A stretch of 64,000 nt of DNA from CAVQEK01 sp964596645 (GTDB lineage Bacteria; Bacteroidota; Bacteroidia; Cytophagales; Cyclobacteriaceae): the NCBI GenBank assembly GCA_964596645.1, contig CAZQVB010000002.1:62001-126000 (forward strand), in the 5' to 3' direction. This document shows positions 1-8,857 of this stretch, piece after piece (within the stretch, counting starts at the first letter, position 1; each line of letters begins with the position of its first letter). The translations under genes were made by a program, and so were the position numbers. The notes beneath the pieces are model-generated. The model did no database searches and was not told where the DNA came from. It was given only the letters and a program-made list of their open reading frames with translations.

Positions 1-1
1 G

Positions 2-1669
2 ATGATACTGCTGATCGGGTATGCCCACGCGGCCTGCACCGGTAGTCCACCCGTAAGCCACAATGTGCGCGATTTCGGTGCCGTGGGCGATGGTATGGCC
101 AACGATACCAAAGCCATACAACAGGCCATTGATCAGGCTGCTGCAGGCGACACCGTGTACATTGACGAAGGCACATACAACCTCATTTCCCTTCGCCTAA
201 AGTCGGGTGTGCACCTGGTGGGAGAGGGGTTGCTGGTGCAGCAACTGGAGCGCGTGCAGGATTATTCCAACGAGAAGCAAGCATCGCCCACTCCACTTGT
301 GCGCGGCAGGGATGTGGAGGATATCTACCTTTCCATCAACGCCAGAGCGCAGCACGAAGCCGTCTATCTGCTGAACTGTAAAAACATTCGAATTGAGCGA
401 TCAGTGTTAGAGGGCGATTCCGCCAAACTCAGATCATTTGCCGGTATACTGATCTACGACAGCCAAGGTATTGACATAGCCCATACCAAGGTGCGCTACT
501 TCGGCAGGGCCAGGCAACATACGCACAGCTACCAGCCTGGTACCGGCATTCGGATATTGGACAGTAAACACATTGCTATTGTGCATTCATTGGTAGAATA
601 CAATGGCGAAAACGGCGTGTTCATGCACAACAGTGCCGATGTGTCGGTCGATACTTGTCGACTGCGCCGAAATGGTATGAGTGGCATACAAGTAGCCTTT
701 GGTTCTGGCGGCACAGAGAAAAACTTTCGATTCAGCCACAATACAATAGAGCACAACGCTGCCGATGCCATCGACATCAACAATCGCTCTGACCGGAAAT
801 ACCACAATATTCACTGCGAAATAAGCAGCAACACCACCCGCAACAATGGCTTTGTGAATGGCCAAAGCACACCGGACGGATCGGGTATCGCCACGTTGAT
901 CAACGTATCGGGCGTGCGTGCCATCGACAATATAGCGATGGGAAACAACCGGCCGGCGATATACTTGGAAAGCTGCGGCGACATTGAGCTAAGCGGAAAC
1001 CGGTCCGATGGCCAAGTCGAGATCGTGAAAAACCTAAAGTCGTTGGAAGTGCGCTCAAGTACATTTAAGCATGTGACGCTGCTGGCCAATGTGCGGGCAC
1101 AGCGCATACGCCTTTCACACAGCAACTTCAACAACATCTACTTACCAAACGGCATATCGGTGGATTCTCTTGTGGTAGTGCACAGTGCGGTTGCGCATGC
1201 AGCCATCAACATCAATATGCAGGGCCATGTGCGCATGAGTGACAACGAGCTCACCGGCAGCACAGCACAGCCTGTTGTTCTGGTGGTGAAGGCCAACAGC
1301 ACCAGCCTGATGGGCAACACCATAAAAAGTGCACAATCAGCTGCAATAGTGGTGCGCAGATCGGCGGAGAAAGTGACCATAGCCGACAATACAATTGCTG
1401 CTCCGGTGGCGTGCATAGCCGATGATGGATCTAAAGGGTTAACGATAAAAGATAACAGGCTTCTTTCCCTTCATGGCGGCACATCGCGCCTGACCATTCG
1501 CAGTAAAAACCCCAATCAACTGGTGTTGGCACAAAACGAACACCGGGGGGAGGAGGGACAGATGGCCTTGCTGCTGGAAGGCAAGGGAACAGCTACCATT
1601 CGTTCGGAGCGTATACTTGCCGGTCTCACGGACTATGGCGCGGTGGAGATACTTAACCAAAACCGGTAG
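2..1669 (+). CDS. Right-handed beta-helix (pectate-lyase-like) secreted protein, probably 5'-truncated by the window
   Basis: The N-terminus has a pectate-lyase-superfamily opening (NVRDFGAVGDG, then NDTKAIQQAID), followed by many short Asn/Ile-rich repeats such as SGNRSDGQVEI and ISSNTTRNN, typical of right-handed parallel beta-helices (PbH1 repeats). The first in-window ATG is at base 2. The following 12 residues, ending AHAAC, look like the tail of a signal or lipoprotein peptide, so the true start probably lies upstream. It sits 4 bp before a glycosyltransferase and close to an initiating sugar transferase and Wza/Wzc genes. A role in modifying or cleaving exopolysaccharide is therefore inferred; lyase or epimerase activity is not shown by any motif I can see. 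Confidence 0.75.
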   Translation: MILLIGYAHAACTGSPPVSHNVRDFGAVGDGMANDTKAIQQAIDQAAAGDTVYIDEGTYNLISLRLKSGVHLVGEGLLVQQLERVQDYSNEKQASPTPLVRGRDVEDIYLSINARAQHEAVYLLNCKNIRIERSVLEGDSAKLRSFAGILIYDSQGIDIAHTKVRYFGRARQHTHSYQPGTGIRILDSKHIAIVHSLVEYNGENGVFMHNSADVSVDTCRLRRNGMSGIQVAFGSGGTEKNFRFSHNTIEHNAADAIDINNRSDRKYHNIHCEISSNTTRNNGFVNGQSTPDGSGIATLINVSGVRAIDNIAMGNNRPAIYLESCGDIELSGNRSDGQVEIVKNLKSLEVRSSTFKHVTLLANVRAQRIRLSHSNFNNIYLPNGISVDSLVVVHSAVAHAAININMQGHVRMSDNELTGSTAQPVVLVVKANSTSLMGNTIKSAQSAAIVVRRSAEKVTIADNTIAAPVACIADDGSKGLTIKDNRLLSLHGGTSRLTIRSKNPNQLVLAQNEHRGEEGQMALLLEGKGTATIRSERILAGLTDYGAVEILNQNR

Positions 1670-1673
1670 CGCC

Positions 1674-2597
1674 ATGCGAATCAACCTGTACCTGCCCACA
1701 CTTAATGCCGGGGCCAAGTGGCCTGAGGTGATAGCAGCCATCAACGCTCAAACGGCCACTTTCTCACGCAGGGTGATCATAGACTCAGGCTCTACCGACG
1801 GCACACTGTCTCCTGATTACACCAGGGGTTTTGAGATCATTTCTATCCATAAAAGTCAGTTCGACCATGGAGGTACCCGGCAAATGGCTGTGGAGCGATA
1901 CCCCGATGCAGACATTTTTGTTTTTCTCACGCAAGACGCCATTTTGGCAAGTCAACATGCCGTACAGCGGCTGGTAGAAGCTTTTGAGAACAATCCGAAG
2001 CTGGCTGTAGCGTATGGCCGCCAGCGCCCGCACAAAGGTGCAAAAACGCTGGAGGCCCATGCACGGCTTTTCAACTATCCTGAGCAATCTAACACCCGAA
2101 GCCGCTCCGATGCCGGGCGCTATGGCATTAAGACCATTTCCTGCTCCAACTCCTTTGCGGCCTACAGAAAAGAAGCATTTATGCAATGCGGCGGATTTCC
2201 CTCTGGCTCTATACTCGGTGAAGATGTGATACTGGCTGGCAAAATGCTGCTTCAAAACTGGGAAATAGCCTACGTGGCGGAAGCCGAAGTGTATCATTCC
2301 CACAACTATACTCTCCTGGAAGAGTACAAGCGGTATTTTGATATTGGCGTCTTTCATGCCGACAACTCCTGGATATTTGATCACTACGGCAGGGCCGAAA
2401 GTGAAGGATTGAAATACGTGCAATCGGAGTTTTCTTATGTGCTCAGGCACAATGCGCTTGCCTTGCCCAAGTCTATGGCCTCTGTTGTAGCCAAATGGCT
2501 GGGCTACAAAGCAGGCCTCCGGCACATGCATTTACCCAATCATATAAACAAGGCCTTCTCTATGCACCGGCACTTCTGGGACAGGCATACACTATAA
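1674..2597 (+). CDS. Family 2 glycosyltransferase (rhamnosyltransferase-like)
   Basis: A 307-residue GT-A-type glycosyltransferase. The N-terminus MRINLYLPTLNAG is followed by VIIDSGSTDGT, the nucleotide-sugar-binding DSxSxDGT motif of GT2 enzymes, then FLTQDA (DxD-like region) and LGEDVILAGKML, the acceptor/catalytic ED segment. The gene would transfer a sugar, possibly rhamnose, onto a lipid-linked exopolysaccharide intermediate at the inner membrane. I chose the ATG 4 bp after the upstream stop codon because an earlier in-frame start would run into the beta-helix gene. The tight spacing suggests co-transcription. An rfbC gene in the same region fits rhamnose use, but the donor is an inference. 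Confidence 0.85.
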   Translation: MRINLYLPTLNAGAKWPEVIAAINAQTATFSRRVIIDSGSTDGTLSPDYTRGFEIISIHKSQFDHGGTRQMAVERYPDADIFVFLTQDAILASQHAVQRLVEAFENNPKLAVAYGRQRPHKGAKTLEAHARLFNYPEQSNTRSRSDAGRYGIKTISCSNSFAAYRKEAFMQCGGFPSGSILGEDVILAGKMLLQNWEIAYVAEAEVYHSHNYTLLEEYKRYFDIGVFHADNSWIFDHYGRAESEGLKYVQSEFSYVLRHNALALPKSMASVVAKWLGYKAGLRHMHLPNHINKAFSMHRHFWDRHTL

Positions 2598-2753
2598 AAG
2601 CTACCCAAGTTGCTCTCCCCATTCTGTAGGAGTATTCCCCATTTCGTGCTGTAAATCGTTCGATCAGGCGCCTTTTTCGGGCATTCTGTACCTGTTTGGC
2701 ATTGGCATATATGTTGAAATCCTGCTGGCAGTAAATACAAAAACAACAACACC

Positions 2754-3449
2754 ATGATAACGAACTCACAACACGCAGAAGCGATATATGATAGCGCAGC
2801 ATTTGCACAGCGCACCATGCCATTCCGGTCTATTTGGAGCACCTATGCCAATGGCAGCATCAGCCAGACCACAGCAGATATCAAAAGAGCCTTCGACATA
2901 GTATTTTCTCTGAGCGTGCTCATACTGGGTGCACCGGTTTATTTGGCTGTAATGCTCATCACCAAAATCACATCGCGCGGCCCAGTATTTTATAAGCAGG
3001 AGCGCGTAGGTGAAAACGGCAAACCCTTCTTCATTTACAAGTTCCGAAGCATGAAGATAGATGCCGAAAAGTATGGCCCCCAGTTGGCCACCGGCAACGA
3101 CCCCCGTGTGACTAAGTGGGGCCGCATCATGCGCAAAACGCATCTTGATGAAATACCACAGTTCTTTAATGTGCTTATCGGCGACATGTCGATCGTAGGT
3201 CCAAGGCCGGAGCGGGCGCATTATATTGAGCAGATTGTAGCAAGAACCCCCGATTACAGAAAATTGCAGAGCATTAAGCCCGGTATCACTTCCATCGGAC
3301 AGGTGAGCTTTGGCTATGCGGAGTCGGTGGATGAAATGTGCGAAAGGATGAAGCTCGACCTGGCTTACCTGATGAACATAAATCTTTGGAACGACCTCAG
3401 CATCATTGGTAAAACGGTGACCACTATGGTGCTGGGCAAGGGTCAGTAA
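2754..3449 (+). CDS. Undecaprenyl-phosphate sugar phosphotransferase (bacterial sugar transferase, WcaJ/WbaP C-terminal type)
   Basis: A 231-residue initiating transferase that would place the first sugar-1-phosphate on undecaprenyl phosphate for exopolysaccharide assembly. Visible landmarks: a single hydrophobic segment at about residues 44-66, then the core family motifs GPVFYKQERVG, FFIYKFRSM, KTHLDEIPQF and MSIVGPRPE, followed by KPGITSIGQVSF. It lacks the extra N-terminal membrane helices of full-length WcaJ, so it belongs to the short class. A 156-bp gap separates it from the GT2 gene, and a hairpin follows it. Identity of the transferred sugar cannot be read from the sequence. Confidence 0.92.
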   Translation: MITNSQHAEAIYDSAAFAQRTMPFRSIWSTYANGSISQTTADIKRAFDIVFSLSVLILGAPVYLAVMLITKITSRGPVFYKQERVGENGKPFFIYKFRSMKIDAEKYGPQLATGNDPRVTKWGRIMRKTHLDEIPQFFNVLIGDMSIVGPRPERAHYIEQIVARTPDYRKLQSIKPGITSIGQVSFGYAESVDEMCERMKLDLAYLMNINLWNDLSIIGKTVTTMVLGKGQ

Positions 3450-3478
3450 AACACTTGGTACGAAACAAAGCACAAACG

Positions 3479-3502
3479 CCCTGCTGGTATCTTCTGGCAG
3501 GG
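3479..3502. terminator. Convergent terminator hairpin between sugar transferase gene and rarA
   Basis: CCCTGC (3479-3484) pairs with GCAGGG (3497-3502), leaving a 12-nt loop, followed on the plus strand by a T-rich run. It lies between two convergent genes and would serve the plus-strand gene best. Confidence 0.6.
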
Positions 3503-3517
3503 TATTCCTTTTCTTAT

Positions 3518-4786
3518 TTAATACTGGTATTTATTGCCCCACAGGCCTTTCAGGCGTTTGCGCATTTCGTTTTCCCGCGGATTGTTGCCGGGGTCGTAAA
3601 GCTTTTTCCCTTTTATGGCTTCCGGTAAATAATCCTGATTGACAAAATTTTGATCATGATCGTGGGCATAGGCATATCCCTTGCCGTAGCCCATGTCTTT
3701 CATCATTTTAGTGGGAGCGTTGCGCAGGTGTAGGGGCACAGGCAGATCCCCCGTTTCGCGCAGCAGACGCTGAGCCTGGTTGATGGCTGCATAGCTGGCA
3801 TTGCTTTTTGGTGAGGCTGCCAGGTAGGTGGTGCATTGCGACAAAATGATGCGTGCCTCAGGATACCCGATCATAGTGACAGCCTGAAACGCACTGGTGG
3901 CCATTACCAGCGCAGTGGGGTTGGCGTTGCCAATGTCTTCCGAAGCCAAAATAACCAGCCGGCGCGCTATAAATTTCACGTCTTCACCGCCTTCTATCAT
4001 ACGTGCCAGCCAGTACACAGCGGCATTTGGGTCACTTCCTCTTATTGATTTTATAAATGCGGATATAATGTCGTAATGCTGCTCGCCGGCCTTGTCATAA
4101 AGTGCTACTTTTTGCTGGGCCACTTCGAGTACGCGCTTGTCGCTGATCATCACGGGATCGTCCGGTTGCTCGTCGGCCAACAGCTCCAGGAGGTTGAGGA
4201 GGCGGCGTGCATCGCCACCGGAAAGATTGGTGATGGCTTTGGTCTCAGCGATATCGAACTGCCGCTTTTTCAAATGCGCATCTTTTTCTATTGCCAGCTT
4301 CAGCAGCTTCAGCAGTTCTTCTTCTCCCAGAGGCTTAAGCACATACACCTGGCAGCGCGAAAGCAAAGCGGCATTTACTTCAAAAGAGGGGTTTTCTGTT
4401 GTGGCTCCGATCAGCGTGATCAATCCCTTTTCTACAGCACCCAGCAGGGCATCTTGCTGCGATTTGTTGAAGCGATGTATCTCGTCTATAAAAAGAATGG
4501 TGCGCTCGAGCCGGGTTGCTTTTTCGATGACCTGCCGCACCTCTTTCACGCCTGCACTCACAGCGCTCAATACATAAAAGGGTGCCTTTACCTGGTTGGC
4601 GATGATATTGGCCAGGGTGGTCTTACCCACTCCGGGAGGCCCCCAGAATATCATGGAGGGCACCATGCCCGCTTTGATCACCTTCTTTAGGATGGCACCT
4701 TCACCCACGAGATGTTCCTGGCCAATCATGCCGTCCAGCGAGGTGGGCCGCATCCTTTCTGCCAGGGGTAAGAGCTGGTTTTTCAT
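3518..4786 (-). CDS. rarA: Replication-associated recombination protein A (AAA+ ATPase)
   Basis: A 422-residue RarA/MgsA/WRNIP1-family clamp-loader-like ATPase acting at stalled replication forks. Walker A GPPGVGKTT is at residues 49-57 and Walker B FIDEIHRFN at about 99-107, followed by sensor 1 (GATTENPSF) and the C-terminal RarA tetramerisation region (SDPNAAVYWLARM, then MKDMGYGKGYAYAHD). The start is the ATG giving MKNQLLPLAERMRP, where the family's conserved sequence begins; an upstream in-frame extension of 38 residues has no family similarity. It is an unrelated housekeeping gene inserted between the two halves of the exopolysaccharide locus. Confidence 0.95.
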   Translation of the reverse strand: MKNQLLPLAERMRPTSLDGMIGQEHLVGEGAILKKVIKAGMVPSMIFWGPPGVGKTTLANIIANQVKAPFYVLSAVSAGVKEVRQVIEKATRLERTILFIDEIHRFNKSQQDALLGAVEKGLITLIGATTENPSFEVNAALLSRCQVYVLKPLGEEELLKLLKLAIEKDAHLKKRQFDIAETKAITNLSGGDARRLLNLLELLADEQPDDPVMISDKRVLEVAQQKVALYDKAGEQHYDIISAFIKSIRGSDPNAAVYWLARMIEGGEDVKFIARRLVILASEDIGNANPTALVMATSAFQAVTMIGYPEARIILSQCTTYLAASPKSNASYAAINQAQRLLRETGDLPVPLHLRNAPTKMMKDMGYGKGYAYAHDHDQNFVNQDYLPEAIKGKKLYDPGNNPRENEMRKRLKGLWGNKYQY

Positions 4787-5261
4787 CGGACTGCAAGTTA
4801 TGGATTTTGAGAAGTCAAAGATAAAAATGAGCACAGCCTTATGAGAGACTGATCTTGCCAATGCTGGTGTTGCAACAATTTTTATCACCGGACATGACAC
4901 CAGGCGGAGTGGTTTGCAGTCGGTGGGAAAGGGAGAAGATTATATATATTAACAACAATATCGCAAAATATAATTTTGTTCGTAAAATATTATTAAAAAT
5001 TGGGATTGGTTAAGTATGCAGAATATTTTATAGTATTCTCTATTATACTCGAAATACTATTTTGGTAATAATCATTTTTACAAATGAAAATGCGTCCTAT
5101 CTCTCGTTTTTCTATGTTTAGCAGCCTATACGAGGGCGCGAGAAATTTGCACAACATATTGAAAGGTGCTACTTTAGTTAACCAAACAATATTTTGTATA
5201 CCGAAACAAGCACCTGCATTTAGTTTAAAATATTTCTCTAATAGTTTCAAGTTTGATTTAC
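4787..5261. other. AT-rich intergenic stretch, possible small transcript on the plus strand
   Basis: The 874-bp gap between rarA and the wzc-like gene starts with very AT-rich sequence (especially 4930-5260), unlike the roughly 50% GC neighbours. No open frame here resembles a known protein; a 65-codon plus-strand frame starting at 5084 runs into the terminator stem at 5262 and is probably not translated. The downstream terminator reads only in the plus direction and has no recognised gene before it, so a small RNA is possible. Confidence 0.3.
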
Positions 5262-5301
5262 AATTGCCTTTGATATCCTAGCATCAAAGGCAATTTTTTT
5301 T
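5262..5301 (+). terminator. Strong intrinsic terminator with no recognised upstream gene
   Basis: A perfect 13-bp stem: AATTGCCTTTGAT (5262-5274) pairs with ATCAAAGGCAATT (5283-5295) around an 8-nt loop, and runs straight into eight T residues on the plus strand. There is no matching T run on the minus strand, so it ends a plus-strand transcript. Confidence 0.75.
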
Positions 5302-5348
5302 GAGGTGGCTGTAGTCAATTATAGACCTTGCCGGCTGTAGTAATATTA

Positions 5349-5428
5349 ACCACGAAGGGCACAATGCATTCACTACGGACAAGAAGAATATTAGTGAACC
5401 TTGTGCAAATCTTGGTGTACTTCGTGGT
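5349..5428. repeat. 80-bp imperfect palindromic repeat, copy 1
   Basis: Starts ACCACGAAG and ends CTTCGTGGT, so the ends are inverted; the interior also shows matching blocks such as GGCACAA against TTGTGC. A second copy of the same length lies at 5510-5589. Dispersed repeats of this ACCACGAAG...CTTCGTGGT kind are common in intergenic DNA of Bacteroidota and other environmental bacteria. Confidence 0.75.
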
Positions 5429-5509
5429 AAAGTAAAATAATCCTGTCAGAAAGCTTGCTTAGGTATGGGGTGAAGCAGGTGATTAAAGGAGCATTGTAAA
5501 ATGGTTTTA

Positions 5510-5589
5510 ACCACAAAGCACTCAATGCATTCTTTAAGGACACATAGAATCTTTGTGAACTTTGTGCAAAACTTAGTGTCCTTTGTGGT
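5510..5589. repeat. 80-bp imperfect palindromic repeat, copy 2
   Basis: Same length and orientation as the copy at 5349-5428. It starts ACCACAAAG and ends CTTTGTGGT. The end change from CGAAG/CTTCG to CAAAG/CTTTG is matched on both sides, so the palindrome is kept while the sequence drifts. Confidence 0.75.
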
Positions 5590-5660
5590 AAATCAGGTGC
5601 CCATCATGCTCACATAATGTGTTCTGTTGATCCGCTTACATTTTTGAAAGCTTCAATAAC

Positions 5661-8045
5661 CTAACCGAGGAAACTGGTCAGTTTGGCAAACAAACTGCCT
5701 TTCTTTGGCGCCATGGATTCTTCATAATATCCCTGCCCTTCGCCGTAGTAGTAGCCGTAGCCATTTCTTTTACCCTTCACACCGTTCAGCACCAGTGAGA
5801 GATTTTTGATGTGGTATGTCTTTTCCATTTTCTCCACTTGCCTCACGAAAGGCTTTTTAGAGAAGTCTGCCCGCATCACGTACAGCGGTATATTGGCCTT
5901 GCGCAAGGCTGGCAATCCATCCGTAACCAAGCCCACCGGAGGGGTGTCTACTATGATCACATCGTAGATCAAACGCAGGTGCTCCAGCAGCGTATAGAAC
6001 GTTGGGCTCAAAGCCAGTTCCGAAGGGTTGGGTGGTATGGGCCCCGACGGTATATAATCCAAATTGGGCAGGTTGGTGGGGAGTATGCAATCTTCAGCAG
6101 TATGTTTGCCGATCAGTATGGTGCTGAGCCCTTTGGAGGTGTCGGCAGTATAGAAAACTTTTTGAAGCCTGGGTTTGCGCATGTCCATGTCGATCAGCAC
6201 CACCTTGTTGTCCAGCATGCTGATGATGCCACCCAGATTCACCGCTATGAATGTTTTACCCTCCCCACTGGTGGAGGAGGTGATGGCAATAATGTTCTTT
6301 TCGCCCGTGCGGCTTATGAATTCCAGATTGGAGCGAATGCTGCGAAAGGCCTCACTAATGCTGGATTTTGGGTGCTTATCCACCATCAGGCGTTTATTCT
6401 CCTTCTTCTCCATTTTGAAAAATGGAATAACCCCTACAATGGGAAGCTTGGTAGCCCGCTCTACATCCTGAATGCTGGTGATCTTGTTGTGCATCAAATA
6501 GCTCAGCGCGATCAGCAATAAGCTCAGCAGCGTGCTGACGACCAGGCTTATGCCCACGATCAGAAATTTGTCGGGCGATATGGGATTTGCCGGCGTAGTG
6601 GCGGAGGAGAGAATTTTGTAGTTGGTGACCAGGCCGGCCTGGGCCAATTCAAATTCAGCTTTATTTTTCATCAGAGTGAGGTAGAACTCTTCCTGCAGCT
6701 CGTAGTATCGTTCGGTTTTAGAATATTCAGTGCGCTTGCCAGGCAACTGTACAAATTCAGACTCCAACGTAGTGCGCTGTGTGGCCAGGTTGGCCAGTTG
6801 CTCGCGCACTTGTGTGTGGTACTGTTGCAAATTTTCGACAAGCCCTTTGCGCAAATGATCCAACTCCTGTTGCTTGCGCTTGTAGGCCAGGGTGTTTTTG
6901 TTGTACGAGCTCAAGAGCAACCGCATTTCTTCTTCCAGCGTTTCCAATCTTTCCAAATCTTGCTGTATATAATCCGGCAGGCTGCGCATGGCGGCCGGCT
7001 CCAGCACCAGCTCTTCTTCAGCTGCCATTTGCGCGCGCATTCGGGCAATGGCTTCCTGCTTATTTCGAAGCACAAGTTGCTGCGAGTCGAGCGCTTCCAG
7101 TGCGGAGATGGTCTTGGTGAGGTTCTTGTCCAGGTTCATGGTGCGGTTGCGGATGGTAAACGATTCAAAGTAGTTTTCCAGTTCCGAAAGGCGCTGCTCG
7201 GTCTGCTGCAATTGCTGGTTCAGAAAATTGATCTTTTGCTGTGTTGCCTTATTTTTCTCGAGCTGTGTGTAGTAGATGTACAGCGTATCGATGGCCGTGA
7301 GCACATCTTTTGCTTTTTGCCTGTTGTAATCCCTGAATGAAATTTCAATCGTTTTTGCCTTAAAGTCGAGCGGTGCTACAGAAATGCTTCGTTCCAGATA
7401 GTCAATCTGCGCAGCGGTATTGTAAATGATAAAGAAATAGCGGTAGTCATAGTTGGATATATAGCGCTGATTGATGATCAATGTGAAGTTGGGCGTGGTG
7501 AGTGGCTGGCCGAAATCTTGCGTGTGTTGCACCACTTCACTGCCTTGGCCGTAGCTGATCCTGTACTGCCGGTCGTTCAGTATTACAAGGTCAATGCTGC
7601 GGTTGTAAAAGTCGGGATTGACAATGGTATACTCCACTTCGAAAGGCGCACTCTGATAGCGCTCTTCATACAAAATATCGCCATACTGAAAATAGCCCAC
7701 ATCCAGATCGATCTGCTCTACCACTTTGCTGAAAAACAGCTTCGATTTTATCAGCTCAATCTCTCTGCTCAAGTCATTGATTTCGTCGTCGAAGCTGCGA
7801 AAGCCCAGCACGCTGGCATCGCTTTGTACATCGAGTTGAAGCACCGAGCTTGACTCATAGAGATCTTTGGTATAGCGAATGATGAGCCAGGCCAGGGTGA
7901 TGGCCACTATGAATATGCCGGCGATCCAGGGCAGGCACTTACGCGTGACGTGCCAAAGCTTGTGCAGGTCGATGCTGTCGGCCGGGTCCGGCTTTTTGTC
8001 GGCTATGGGCAAGTGGGCGTTATGGTCTGTGGGCGCATATTGCAC
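5661..8045 (-). CDS. Exopolysaccharide co-polymerase / bacterial tyrosine kinase (Wzc-like)
   Basis: A 794-residue inner-membrane protein of the Wzc family controlling polymerisation and export of surface polysaccharide. A first membrane helix lies at about residues 35-58, followed by a long periplasmic Wzz-type region with coiled coils (about 250-470), a second helix near 505-530, then a cytoplasmic BY-kinase: Walker A SSTSGEGKT (590-598), Walker A' VLIDMDMRKPR (about 615-625), Walker B VIIVD (696-700). The C-terminal tail has a tyrosine cluster (GYGYYYGEGQGYYEE, about 758-772), the expected autophosphorylation site. It is last in the operon GT4-rfbC-wza-wzc, starting 3 bp after the export lipoprotein gene. 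Confidence 0.93.
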   Translation of the reverse strand: MQYAPTDHNAHLPIADKKPDPADSIDLHKLWHVTRKCLPWIAGIFIVAITLAWLIIRYTKDLYESSSVLQLDVQSDASVLGFRSFDDEINDLSREIELIKSKLFFSKVVEQIDLDVGYFQYGDILYEERYQSAPFEVEYTIVNPDFYNRSIDLVILNDRQYRISYGQGSEVVQHTQDFGQPLTTPNFTLIINQRYISNYDYRYFFIIYNTAAQIDYLERSISVAPLDFKAKTIEISFRDYNRQKAKDVLTAIDTLYIYYTQLEKNKATQQKINFLNQQLQQTEQRLSELENYFESFTIRNRTMNLDKNLTKTISALEALDSQQLVLRNKQEAIARMRAQMAAEEELVLEPAAMRSLPDYIQQDLERLETLEEEMRLLLSSYNKNTLAYKRKQQELDHLRKGLVENLQQYHTQVREQLANLATQRTTLESEFVQLPGKRTEYSKTERYYELQEEFYLTLMKNKAEFELAQAGLVTNYKILSSATTPANPISPDKFLIVGISLVVSTLLSLLLIALSYLMHNKITSIQDVERATKLPIVGVIPFFKMEKKENKRLMVDKHPKSSISEAFRSIRSNLEFISRTGEKNIIAITSSTSGEGKTFIAVNLGGIISMLDNKVVLIDMDMRKPRLQKVFYTADTSKGLSTILIGKHTAEDCILPTNLPNLDYIPSGPIPPNPSELALSPTFYTLLEHLRLIYDVIIVDTPPVGLVTDGLPALRKANIPLYVMRADFSKKPFVRQVEKMEKTYHIKNLSLVLNGVKGKRNGYGYYYGEGQGYYEESMAPKKGSLFAKLTSFLG

Positions 8046-8048
8046 AGC

Positions 8049-8834
8049 TTACGGGCGATTTAGAAGTACGATAAGTGTGATGGTGCTGGTGATAAGGCCA
8101 AGGACGGTGGCTAAGTCGCGAATAGATTCTGTCACGATCTCCCTCACAGGCTCTACATACACGATGTCGTCGGGCTGTATGTCTGTCATGGCCTTGCGCA
8201 TGCCGGCCAGGGTAGACAGGTCTATCTGATAGACTTGTGGCCGGTGAAGGTCGCCGCGTATCAGCCGTATATTGTGCGCTTTGCCACCCTGGTCGATACC
8301 TCCGGCCAGGGCCAGCACTTCCAGCAACGAAATGTCATCATTTTCCAAGGGTATCACCTGCCCGCCTGTGGCGCCCAATACAATCACACGCTTGTTGAGG
8401 TAGCGCAGGTTTACGAAGGGATCTTTGTAGTATTCAGCGTATTTTCCCTGCAGGTACTGCTCGGCTTCGTCGCGCGACATGCCGCTCAAAGCCACATGGC
8501 CCAGCATGGGCAGCTTTACACGGCCGTCTTCCTGCACTTCAAACTCCGGCTGCCGCTGGTTCTGATTGTTTTGATTGTTGGCGATTTCCAGCTCAAAGTT
8601 AGGATCAATAATCCGCTCGCCGCCATTGGTGAAAACCTGCACATCCAGGCGGTCGTTGGGCCGTATGCGGTAGTCGCTCTCCGCTTCGTCTACATCGCTC
8701 ACCAAAAAGGACAAATCTTCGCTCTCATCGATCCTGAACATAAAATGTTGCTTGTACAGACTACAGGAAGATGAACACATGGCCAACACCAAAAAACAAA
8801 AAAAAGTGACGCTTTTGTACGACAGCAGGGGCAT
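8049..8834 (-). CDS. Polysaccharide export outer-membrane lipoprotein (Wza-like, SLBB domain)
   Basis: A 261-residue outer-membrane exporter component. The N-terminus has a lipoprotein signal ending LAMCSSSC; the poly-export domain follows (YRIRPNDRLDVQVFT, then VQEDGRVKLPMLGHVALSG), then an SLBB-type segment (RVIVLGATGGQVIPL...LLEVLALAGG). The C-terminus DDIVYVEP is followed by a hydrophobic helix (ATVLGLITSTITLIVLL), as in Bacteroidota Wza proteins where it would cross the outer membrane. It lies directly upstream of the Wzc-like gene, its usual partner in a trans-envelope export complex. Confidence 0.93.
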   Translation of the reverse strand: MPLLSYKSVTFFCFLVLAMCSSSCSLYKQHFMFRIDESEDLSFLVSDVDEAESDYRIRPNDRLDVQVFTNGGERIIDPNFELEIANNQNNQNQRQPEFEVQEDGRVKLPMLGHVALSGMSRDEAEQYLQGKYAEYYKDPFVNLRYLNKRVIVLGATGGQVIPLENDDISLLEVLALAGGIDQGGKAHNIRLIRGDLHRPQVYQIDLSTLAGMRKAMTDIQPDDIVYVEPVREIVTESIRDLATVLGLITSTITLIVLLNRP

Positions 8835-8857
8835 GCGGGTAAAGATAATTTAAATAA

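Noticed and set aside
5084..5281. 65-codon plus-strand frame ending in the terminator stem
   Set aside because: Its last codons are the terminator stem and loop itself; AT-rich composition gives an unconvincing protein. Kept only as a possible small RNA region.
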